Shown piece after piece: positions 7,714-14,201 of a stretch of 33,383 nucleotides of DNA. Location: positions 1 to 33,383 of the forward strand of contig JAADEY010000044.1 in NCBI GenBank assembly GCA_013153145.1. Direction: 5' to 3'. The notes under the pieces were generated by a model, which was not told the DNA's origin, made no database searches, and saw nothing but the letters and a program-made list of their open reading frames with translations. This stretch comes from Thermoproteota archaeon. Its GTDB lineage: Archaea > Thermoproteota > Thermoprotei_A > Sulfolobales > Pyrodictiaceae. How positions within the stretch are numbered: the first letter of the stretch is position 1; every line of letters begins with the position of its first letter. The translations under genes were made by a program, and so were the position numbers.

Positions 7714-8076
7714 TTGGCTTTGGTCTCCTTTAAGGGTGTTGTGAAGGATCTTGTCAGGGAGACGATACCGAGGATACTGTTTGCGAGGATAGAGTCTGAT
7801 GATGGGAGGTATGTTGTTGAGATGGATATGCATAGGGATCTCGTGGTGTACCCGGTGGGTACTAGGGTTGAGTTCGTCTTGTCTAGGGAGCTTCCAGACT
7901 ATCGTGATGGTGTCGACTTCGTTGCACGCGCGACCTATGTCACCTCGAGGGAGGAGGATGGGGAGAGGAAGTACTTGTTCTCCATAGGCGGGCTGCTCGT
8001 CGTCCTCCATACCAGCGAGGAGCTACCCATAACACCCACCGAGAAGTTTTACGTGAAGCTGGCTAAGCTCGAGTAG
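7714..8076 (+). CDS. rpo8: DNA-directed RNA polymerase subunit Rpo8 (RpoG/Rpb8 homologue)
   Basis: About 120 residues resembling the crenarchaeal counterpart of eukaryotic Rpb8, a small OB-fold polymerase subunit absent from most Euryarchaeota. Clues are the early strand pattern ILFARIESDDGRYVVEMDMH, the middle VYPVGTRVEFVLSREL, and the hallmark C-terminal SIGGLLVVL, matching the YGGLLMRL-type motif of Rpb8, with a final strand EKFYVKLAKLE. The frame is open from a GTG at 7645. However, the A/T promoter box at 7671-7680 lies inside that extension, so TTG at 7714 or 7720 is the likelier start, preceded by GGTGG. It stands alone as a plus-strand gene, divergent from the Sm-like gene. The assignment is by motif, not alignment. 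Confidence 0.78.
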   Translation: MALVSFKGVVKDLVRETIPRILFARIESDDGRYVVEMDMHRDLVVYPVGTRVEFVLSRELPDYRDGVDFVARATYVTSREEDGERKYLFSIGGLLVVLHTSEELPITPTEKFYVKLAKLE

Positions 8077-8143
8077 TCACACCCACCCTCCTCCCCGGCA
8101 CGCGGCTCCACCCCTGCTCCTCGTTAAGTGGTGGAGTGTAGGT

Positions 8144-8980
8144 TTGCGCCTATGGCCAGTTGTGCTGCTATCTGCTGCCGGCCTCTTGCTGCTTATCTAC
8201 AGTTTTACAAGGGCTGTCGATTCCAGGCTGTTGCTCGTATTGGCTGCGGCCGGGCTTGGAGTGGCTGCAGCGGGCTATGGTGCACGTAGTGGTAGTGGTA
8301 GGGTCTGTGTAGCGGTCTACTCCAGCAGGGGGGTGGAGGCTTCATCGGCGGTATCTGAGGCCATCCGGCTGGCAGAGCGCATGGCTACGTGTTCTAGGGG
8401 GGCGAGGATCCTCTACGAGTATGGCGGCGCCGGGCCAGCCAGCCTATGCGTGGAGGGGCCGGGCGCAGACCGGGTAATCGCCGAGCTTTCATCCGTTATC
8501 GGTGAGGCACTTGTCGTCATGCCCGGGGAGAATGGGGCCGAGGAACCGGTTGCCGAGGAGGATGCGGAGGAGGAGCAGACGATCTGCGGTCTATGGGTTC
8601 CAGGCCCCTCAACCGCGGCGCGTGTCACCAGGATACTTACGTCCAGGCTTGGCAGCTGTATAGTATTGGACTGGAAGGGCATACTCGACCCCGAGGCTAT
8701 AGGGTGTAGGGAGGGGTTGGCGGAGCCCTGCGGCTACATAGACCTCTCATTCACGGTGAGCATACCGAAGAGAGTGAAGGCGCTGCTTGAGGCCGTGAGG
8801 GAGGCTGATGGCAGGGCAATCATACTCGTCGACCCCGTCGAGCTCGACGCGGAGCAGCTCAAGACGCTTCCCGGCAGGGTTATGGTTGTGACGACCGACT
8901 ATAGGCAGGCGTCTAGGCTGCCGAGCTGCGGCTGGCCCAGAGGGGAGGTGGCCGAAAGTAAACGCATAAAAACCCCGTAA
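8144..8980 (+). CDS. Membrane-anchored protein of unknown function
   Basis: 278 residues. Two adjacent hydrophobic helices occupy the first 45 residues (VVLLSAAGLLLLIYSF and LLLVLAAAGLGVAAAGY). A soluble region of about 230 residues follows, probably on one face of the membrane. It includes an acidic patch (EEPVAEEDAEEEQ near residue 135) and a second alpha/beta-looking domain with VLDWKGILDP and ADGRAIILVDPVELDAEQL. Several cysteines are present (VCVAV, TCSRG, CGLW, GCREG, PCGY, SCGW). I do not recognise the family; no Walker or catalytic motif is convincing. The start is TTG at 8144 with GGTGGAG eight bases upstream. The A-rich end of the gene probably carries the tRNA-Tyr promoter. Confidence 0.72.
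   Translation: MRLWPVVLLSAAGLLLLIYSFTRAVDSRLLLVLAAAGLGVAAAGYGARSGSGRVCVAVYSSRGVEASSAVSEAIRLAERMATCSRGARILYEYGGAGPASLCVEGPGADRVIAELSSVIGEALVVMPGENGAEEPVAEEDAEEEQTICGLWVPGPSTAARVTRILTSRLGSCIVLDWKGILDPEAIGCREGLAEPCGYIDLSFTVSIPKRVKALLEAVREADGRAIILVDPVELDAEQLKTLPGRVMVVTTDYRQASRLPSCGWPRGEVAESKRIKTP
8964..8973 (+). promoter_or_regulatory. Putative TATA box for tRNA-Tyr
   Basis: GCATAAAAAC is the only A/T-rich element upstream of tRNA-Tyr and lies within the last codons of the preceding gene. Its spacing predicts a transcript start near 8995, about 25 bases before the mature 5' end. This is positional inference. Confidence 0.4.
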
Positions 8981-9019
8981 CGCCACAGTAGCTACACATG
9001 GCCAATAGGCCACGCGGGT

Positions 9020-9182
9020 CCCGCCGTAGCTCAGCGGCAGAGCGCCCGGCTGTAGGGGGTCCCCGGATCCCCCGCACGCCTGACCCCCGCCGATGCGCGG
9101 GGGGTTGGATGAGGGCGTGCCGGCACACCCGGGGCTGGTAGAAACCGGGTGGTCCGGGGTTCGAATCCCCGCGGCGGGACCA
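9020..9182 (+). tRNA. tRNA-Tyr (GTA) with intron and encoded CCA
   Basis: The acceptor stem CCCGCCG (9020-9026) pairs with CGGCGGG (9172-9178), followed by discriminator A and an encoded CCA to 9182. The D-stem GCTC/GAGC, anticodon stem CCCGG/CCGGG and T-arm CGGGG-TTCGAAT-CCCCG are all perfect. The spliced anticodon loop reads CTGTAGA, so the anticodon is GTA (Tyr). The intron interrupts the loop after position 37, at 9056-9143. Mature length is 72 bases plus CCA. The 3' end lies one base from the stop codon of the convergent aminotransferase gene. Confidence 0.95.
9056..9143 (+). other. 88-nt structured intron of tRNA-Tyr
   Basis: The intron lies at the canonical 37/38 position. CTGT at 9050-9053 can pair with GTAG at 9138-9141 (two wobble pairs), giving a relaxed bulge-helix-bulge with AGG and AAA as bulges. 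Inside, CCCCGG 9061-9066 pairs with 9129-9134, GCACGCC 9074-9080 with GGCGTGC 9114-9120, and CCCCCGC 9084-9090 with GCGGGGG 9097-9103. The internal loop has CTGA on one side and GGATGA on the other, recalling a kink-turn. Boundaries could shift by one or two bases. Confidence 0.85.
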
Positions 9183-9183
9183 C

Positions 9184-10266
9184 TCAACCCGGCTCGAGGG
9201 CCTCAGCGGCGGCCTCCACTAACTCCTCTATATCATCCATGCTTATGTCGCCCATGACCCCTATCCTCACCATCCTCTCCCGGTACCTCCCGACACCCGG
9301 CGCTATCCTCAGCCCCCTCTCCAGTGCCTTGGCGATAACCCTGCCCGCGGGTACTGGCGTCCAGAAGGCGGGGACTGTGACTGACGCCGTCTCATCGCTC
9401 AATGCAACCCTCCTATACCCCCTGGGCATGCCCCTGTAGAGCCTCCATGCCCTCTCCCTGTGCATCTCGATATACTTGTCGAGGCCGTACTCCACGAGTA
9501 TCCTCTCAAGCGCGGCTGAGACAGCGTAGAGCGTGTTCACCGGCGGCGTGAAGGGGGTCTCACCCGTAGCACGGTACTTCTCCACGTACCTCTTAACGCT
9601 GAGGCTTGGCGGGACATCGCTACGCAGCAGTCGTGCAGCCTCACTGGTTACTGCGACAAACCCCGCGCCCGGCGGCGCAGCTATAGCCTTATGACTACAT
9701 GAAGCCGCTGCATCAACACCCATCTCCTCCATGGAGAACACGTCCCCCGCAAGACTAGAGACAGCATCAACAAGCACCAACGCACCACTCTCGTGAGCCT
9801 CCTCGGAGACCCTCCTTATCCAGGGATACCTTACACCCATACTAGTCTCATTATGCACGAGCACAACAGCCTTAAACCCACCACCCTCAAGCACCCTGCC
9901 GACATCCTCGGGGTCTACAACGCCGCCCGGCTCCCTGGGAGTCAAGACCTCAGCAGCAGCCCCCCGGGCACGCAGGCTCTCAGCAATCCTCTCACCGAAG
10001 AGGCCATGAGCAACTATCAGGGCCTTCTCACCAGGCCCAATAAACCCCCACAACATGGCATCAACAGCGCTAGTACCAGAGCCAGCCAACACAGCGACAT
10101 AGCCATCACTAAGCCCAAACACCTCCATCAATCCCTCAGTAACCCTCCTCAACAACTCCCTAAACTCGCCGCAACGATGGCTAATGACAGGCTTAGAGGC
10201 GGCCTCAAGAACCCTCCTAGGAACCTCGACAGGCCCCGGAGTCAACAGCTTAACCCTGGCCAACAC
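9184..10266 (-). CDS. Class V aminotransferase (alanine/serine-glyoxylate or phosphoserine type)
   Basis: A PLP enzyme of about 360 residues. Family features are LLTPGPVEVPRRVLEAASKP at the N-terminus, GSGTSAVDAML for cofactor phosphate binding, VLVHNETSMGVRYP, LVDAVSSLAGD, the PLP-lysine motif SCSHKAIAAPPG, and FTPPVNTLYAV. The frame is open to 10323, but the family core begins just after GTG 10266/TTG 10263. GGAGGTG inside the serA 3' end is correctly spaced for these, giving a 17-base overlap with serA. The neighbour suggests transamination of 3-phosphohydroxypyruvate in serine synthesis, because archaea often use class V enzymes there. A serine-glyoxylate or alanine-glyoxylate role is equally possible from sequence. 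The stop is two bases from tRNA-Tyr. Confidence 0.9.
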   Translation of the reverse strand: MLARVKLLTPGPVEVPRRVLEAASKPVISHRCGEFRELLRRVTEGLMEVFGLSDGYVAVLAGSGTSAVDAMLWGFIGPGEKALIVAHGLFGERIAESLRARGAAAEVLTPREPGGVVDPEDVGRVLEGGGFKAVVLVHNETSMGVRYPWIRRVSEEAHESGALVLVDAVSSLAGDVFSMEEMGVDAAASCSHKAIAAPPGAGFVAVTSEAARLLRSDVPPSLSVKRYVEKYRATGETPFTPPVNTLYAVSAALERILVEYGLDKYIEMHRERAWRLYRGMPRGYRRVALSDETASVTVPAFWTPVPAGRVIAKALERGLRIAPGVGRYRERMVRIGVMGDISMDDIEELVEAAAEALEPG

Positions 10267-11182
10267 CAAGCACCTCCATGATCCTCTTAGCAGTCTCAAC
10301 AGCAACCCTGCGCTGGGCCTCACGAGTCTGTGACCCTATATGAGGCGTCAACACAACCCTAGGGTGCCGCACAAGCCTCCACTCAGCCTCAGTCGCCGGC
10401 GGCTCATGCTCAAGGACGTCCGCGGCATATGCATAGAGCCTACCCTCCTCAAGCCCCCTCAACACGGCGGCGGCATCTACAACGGCTCCACGGCTAGTAT
10501 TCACCAGGATCGCGCCCTCCCTAAACCACTCAATAGTCTCACTATTGACCATATGATATGTGTCCGGCGTCAACGGCACATGCAGTGAAACAACATCAGC
10601 CATGCCAATACCCTCACGGAGGTCGCCCACCACACCAACACCCATAGCCTCAGCAACCCCGCTCACATCAACAACGTCGTAAGCGTAGACACGCATACCA
10701 ATAGCCTTAGCAATCTCAGCCACACGCCTACCAATACGGCCAAAACCAACCACTAGAAGCCTCTTACCATAAAGCTCGACCCCATAACCCTTCCTCCAAA
10801 CACCACCACTCCTAAGCATATAGTTGAGCTCAACAACCCTCCTAGCAGCAGCAATCATAAGCCCTATAGTGAGCTCAGCAACACTCTGCGTAGGCGCGGC
10901 AGGCGCATTAACAACCCTGACACCAAGCTTACGCGCATAGTCAAGATCTATATTATCCAGGCCTACACCAGCCCTAGCAATGACACGAAGCCTACCAGCA
11001 GCCTTCAACACCTCGCCATCAATCCTCAGCCTCCCGCGGACAACAAGAACATCATAATCACCAATAATGCTGATTAACTCATCCCTTGAAATACCAGGCC
11101 TATAGTCAACCTCAAAGCCACTACTACGAAGCATATCAACCAAGACCATATCAACCCGATCAGCAACGAGTACACGATACAC
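10250..11182 (-). CDS. serA: D-3-phosphoglycerate dehydrogenase-like 2-hydroxyacid dehydrogenase
   Basis: About 310 residues, the short form without an ACT regulatory domain. Motifs in order are VIARAGVGLDNIDLDYARKL with the catalytic-domain Arg region, NAPAAPTQSVAELTIGLMIA, a Rossmann GxGxxG in VVGFGRIGRRVAEIAKAIG, VVSLHVPLTPDTYHMV, VNTSRGAVVD and the catalytic His in LTPHIGSQT. GTG at 11182 follows GGGGTGGTG and fits the conserved start (YRVLVADRV), better than the ATG at 11200. It sits between a DUF89 gene 41 bases upstream and an overlapping class V aminotransferase, which fits the first step of the phosphorylated serine pathway. Glyoxylate/hydroxypyruvate reductase is an alternative reading of the same family. 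Confidence 0.88.
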   Translation of the reverse strand: MYRVLVADRVDMVLVDMLRSSGFEVDYRPGISRDELISIIGDYDVLVVRGRLRIDGEVLKAAGRLRVIARAGVGLDNIDLDYARKLGVRVVNAPAAPTQSVAELTIGLMIAAARRVVELNYMLRSGGVWRKGYGVELYGKRLLVVGFGRIGRRVAEIAKAIGMRVYAYDVVDVSGVAEAMGVGVVGDLREGIGMADVVSLHVPLTPDTYHMVNSETIEWFREGAILVNTSRGAVVDAAAVLRGLEEGRLYAYAADVLEHEPPATEAEWRLVRHPRVVLTPHIGSQTREAQRRVAVETAKRIMEVLGVGQG

Positions 11183-11223
11183 TACACACCACCCCCACAC
11201 TCAAACACAGAGAAGAAGCCTAC

Positions 11224-12129
11224 TCAGCACCACGAACACGAGGAGGACGGAGAGAAGACTACAGGAGTACCCCTATCAACACCAAAAAGACCAGCCAACA
11301 CGGGGCACTTAGCACAAAGGAGGAAAACGAGCCTATCACCACCAATAACCTCTTCAACATCCTCACGGTAGTCTAGATAAGCCTCAAAGTTAGCAATACC
11401 CTTGGAGACCACTACATCAGCTGACGCCATGAGGTCAACAACCCTCTCATCAACCCTCCTCAAAGCAAAGCCAGAATACCTACCACCAGTCCCAACAACC
11501 TCAACCCTACCAAGAAGGCCACCAACACCCAGCTGCTGAGCAACCCTCTCAACAAGCCACTCAGCCTCATCAACAGTCACATCAACCTCGTAGGGCATGC
11601 TCCTTGCAACGAAGTACACCCTAGCACCCCTAAGCGCCAGCATAAGCCCCACGAAGACATCAAACACGGCCTCCCCCGCATTGTCAAGCAGGTAGACAAC
11701 CCTGGACGCTGACTCAACAAGCCTAACAACAGCCTCACGCGGAGCGCGGAAGACTACCCTGCCAACCTCCCTGCCAAGCCTCTCCAAGACAGCCTCGTCA
11801 AAACTATAACCAGGAACCTCTATATCGACCACGTTAGCGGCGGCCCCAAGCCTCAACAACCACTCGACGCCAAGCCCATCAGTCGGCAGCATACCCACGA
11901 GACCGAGCACGCGCAGGTTCAGCCCAGCCTTCCTCTCACGATACGGGTCACCATCAGCAACAATGCCATAGGTCTCGGTGAAGACGTCAGTCCTAGAACC
12001 CAGGCCCCTAACCCTCTCAAGAACCTCCTCGAAGTCACCCCTGTTAAGGAACCTGGCTAAGTAGAGGCAGTACATGCATAGCGGGCTCCTAAGCCTCAAA
12101 GCCCCGAATCCAATTCGACTGCACCCCAC
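11224..12129 (-). CDS. DUF89/ARMT1-family metal-dependent phosphatase
   Basis: About 300 residues of the DUF89 damage-control phosphatase family (archaeal stand-alone group). The N-terminal CMYC cysteine pair is typical. The metal-site signature LLDNAGEAVFD and the later SKGIANFEAYLDY (conserved Asn/Glu) are both present, and LLCAKCPVLA near the end matches the family. Characterised members remove phosphate from side-product or overflow metabolites. The frame is open to ATG 12162, but that lies only about 8 bases from the A/T promoter box. GTG 12129 (or TTG 12099, just before the conserved core) is likelier. It is the first gene of a unit with serA and the aminotransferase, raising a possible phosphoserine phosphatase role (inference). 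Confidence 0.86.
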   Translation of the reverse strand: MGCSRIGFGALRLRSPLCMYCLYLARFLNRGDFEEVLERVRGLGSRTDVFTETYGIVADGDPYRERKAGLNLRVLGLVGMLPTDGLGVEWLLRLGAAANVVDIEVPGYSFDEAVLERLGREVGRVVFRAPREAVVRLVESASRVVYLLDNAGEAVFDVFVGLMLALRGARVYFVARSMPYEVDVTVDEAEWLVERVAQQLGVGGLLGRVEVVGTGGRYSGFALRRVDERVVDLMASADVVVSKGIANFEAYLDYREDVEEVIGGDRLVFLLCAKCPVLAGLFGVDRGTPVVFSPSSSCSWC

Positions 12130-12169
12130 CCTATTCCCAGCGCTGCCAAGACAACCGCTCATAGCCCAA

Positions 12170-12182
12170 CGCTATATAAGCG
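12170..12182. promoter_or_regulatory. Palindromic TATA box shared by DUF89 and ABC transporter genes
   Basis: CGCTATATAAGCG has inverted CGCT/AGCG arms around a TATATA core. It lies about 38 bases before the ABC ATPase ATG (12214) and about 45 bases before the likely DUF89 start (12129). No other A/T box exists in the interval. A bidirectional promoter is inferred. Confidence 0.6.
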
Positions 12183-12213
12183 ATTCGCCTACACCCAGAC
12201 CGAGACGAGAAAC

Positions 12214-12945
12214 ATGCAGACCCCAGCCCTCACAATTAACAACGTCGTCAAAAAGTTCTCGGGGAAAACGATAGTAGACATAAAGAGACTAGAGATAGAC
12301 GACGGGGAGGCATACGCGCTAATAGGCCCAAACGGGGCCGGGAAGACGACAACGCTCAGACTCATAGTGGGCATCTACAGGCCCGACAACGGCACAATAA
12401 GGATCTACGGGGAGCGGGCGGGCACGACCAAGGCAAGGGAGAAGATAGCATACCTGCCCGAAGACGCGGGAGTATACCCGAGGCTTACGGGCTGGGAGCA
12501 CATAAACTTCTACATGAGGCTATACATGGACGACCCGAGGGAGGCTGAGGAGAAGGCGGAGGAGGCGGCGAAGATAGCAGACCTAGGCAAGAAACTCTAC
12601 GACAAGGCATCAACCTATAGCAAGGGCATGAAGAGGAGGCTACTACTAGCAATAGTCCTAGCCCTCCAACGGCCACTAACAATACTCGACGAGCCGACAA
12701 GCGGCCTCGACGTCTTCACAGCCGTAAAGATAAGGAGGATGATAAGAAGCCTGCATGGGAAGACAACAATACTACTCACAAGCCACAACATGCTAGAAGT
12801 AGAGCAGGTGGCGGAGAAGGTAGGCTTCCTCATGAACGGGAGGATAATAGCAGAAGGAGAACCAAGAGAGCTGACAGCAAGATACGGGGCCGAGAACCTA
12901 GAAGAGGCGTTCGTCAAAGCCGTAAAGGAGAGTGAAAAGGGTTGA
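12214..12945 (+). CDS. ABC transporter ATP-binding protein
   Basis: A 243-residue nucleotide-binding subunit of an ABC-2 type exporter. Walker A is GPNGAGKTTTLRL (residues 38-50). The Q-loop lies in the AYLPEDAGVYPRLTGWEH region, and the signature YSKGMKRRLLLAIVL is a usual variant of LSGGQ in drug/Na+ exporters. Walker B and the D-loop are LTILDEPTSGLD, and the H-loop is LLTSHNM. The start is ATG 12214, about 14 bases after the transcript start predicted from the TATA box at 12170-12182. The stop overlaps the permease start as TTGA. The ATPase family is certain. The exported substrate is unknown, and NatA-like sodium or drug export is possible. Confidence 0.95.
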   Translation: MQTPALTINNVVKKFSGKTIVDIKRLEIDDGEAYALIGPNGAGKTTTLRLIVGIYRPDNGTIRIYGERAGTTKAREKIAYLPEDAGVYPRLTGWEHINFYMRLYMDDPREAEEKAEEAAKIADLGKKLYDKASTYSKGMKRRLLLAIVLALQRPLTILDEPTSGLDVFTAVKIRRMIRSLHGKTTILLTSHNMLEVEQVAEKVGFLMNGRIIAEGEPRELTARYGAENLEEAFVKAVKESEKG

Positions 12946-14156
12946 GCAGGAGGCTAAGCCTCATAGCCTGGAAGGAGGGAAAGGAGGTCGTAAGGGATAA
13001 GCGCGCACTAGCACTAATGCTGCTCTCAGTCCTCGCATACCCACTACTAGGAGCACTCATAGCAGTGCTCTCATCAAGCCAAGTCATAAACGTCGCGGTA
13101 AAGACGTGTGACCAGGGCCCCTGGGTCGAGAGACTCCTACACGACATCGAGGAAGCCCTGAAAGGGGGAGGAGTAAACTATACAATCCTATCATGCAGCG
13201 CCAACGCGACGACGAGGATCTACGACCTAATAGTAACAATACCACCCGGCTTCAACGAGAACGCATCATCACTCGACAAGCCGGTATACATCAGCATAGT
13301 CAAGGCGGCCGGGAGCCCAGCCGCAGACACAGCATACAACAAGCTATCCGGGGGCCTCTCAGCATTCACAACAGACCTTGCAAGATACAGGGTTAGGAGG
13401 CTGGCAAGCCTCGCGGGAGTGAAGCTGGAGAAGCCAGACAACATACTCGCGCCGCTGAGGATACTCGAGTCCCTAGCAACACCAACCGGGGCGCCAGCAC
13501 CAGCAGGCATAGAGCAGAAGGCGTGGCTCGCACGCTTCCTTTCAATGGCAATCTTCTTCCTCGTCGCGCCAGCCTCAACGATAATCGTCGACAGCATAGT
13601 CGGGGAGAGGGAGAGACGAACACTCGAAATGCTTGCAGCATCACCAGCAACCCCCTCCGACATACTGCTAGGGAAGCTCGTCACGGGCGTAGTGATAGCG
13701 GTTATAGCGTCAATTATCGACCTGGCAGGCGTGGCGATACTGACGGCAACACTAGGCATATACTACAAGGGACTGACAATAGACCCCCTCTTCGCGGCCT
13801 TCCACAGCCTACAGGTATTCATAGCGATACTCGTAACATGCATATTCATAGAGCTAGCATCAGTAATAGCCCCCTCCACGAGGGCGGCATCGACGACAAC
13901 AAGCCTGGTAACAGCAATAGCAGCAGCAATATTCATGTCAGCCCTCTTCGTAGACTTCACCAAGCTACAGCCAACAGCCTCAACGATAATGCAGATCATA
14001 CCATACACCCACACAGTACTCGCAATAACAGCATACGTTATCGGCGACAAGCTAGGAGCCGCCATACACACCATCATAGCAGCAGCCTACATACCAGCAG
14101 CCGAGCTCCTAGCACTACGCCTATACAACACCGAGCGCATAATACGCTCCCAGTGA
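12942..14156 (+). CDS. ABC-2 type transporter permease
   Basis: A 404-residue membrane subunit paired with the preceding ATPase. One N-terminal helix (LALMLLSVLAYPLLGALIAV) is followed by a large extracytoplasmic domain of about 170 residues. Five or six further helices lie in the C-terminal half, including MAIFFLVAPASTIIVDSIVG, VVIAVIASIIDLAGVAIL, VFIAILVTCIFIELASVI and TAIAAAIFMSALFV. The conserved ABC-2 segment ERERRTLEMLAASPATPSDI follows the second helix. The start is TTG at 12942, overlapping the ATPase stop by 4 bases. This topology (one helix, big outer loop, helix cluster) matches NatB-like exporters. The substrate is unknown. Confidence 0.92.
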   Translation: MSRRLSLIAWKEGKEVVRDKRALALMLLSVLAYPLLGALIAVLSSSQVINVAVKTCDQGPWVERLLHDIEEALKGGGVNYTILSCSANATTRIYDLIVTIPPGFNENASSLDKPVYISIVKAAGSPAADTAYNKLSGGLSAFTTDLARYRVRRLASLAGVKLEKPDNILAPLRILESLATPTGAPAPAGIEQKAWLARFLSMAIFFLVAPASTIIVDSIVGERERRTLEMLAASPATPSDILLGKLVTGVVIAVIASIIDLAGVAILTATLGIYYKGLTIDPLFAAFHSLQVFIAILVTCIFIELASVIAPSTRAASTTTSLVTAIAAAIFMSALFVDFTKLQPTASTIMQIIPYTHTVLAITAYVIGDKLGAAIHTIIAAAYIPAAELLALRLYNTERIIRSQ

Positions 14157-14169
14157 CGCACAGCCACCC

Positions 14170-14184
14170 AGGAAAAAGAAGAGA
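14170..14184 (-). terminator. Poly-T terminator of the beta-propeller gene
   Basis: On the minus strand a T5 run (14177-14173) within a pyrimidine-rich stretch lies about 25 bases past the stop of the propeller gene. This matches the oligo-T terminators of archaea. The convergent ABC permease gene ends at 14156. Confidence 0.45.
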
Positions 14185-14201
14185 GAGGCCATGAAGCCAG
14201 C

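Noticed and set aside
8077-9500. Replication origin at the composition switch
   Set aside because: No cdc6/orc1 gene, no origin-recognition-box repeats and no A/T-rich unwinding region were seen; the skew direction also fits a terminus better.
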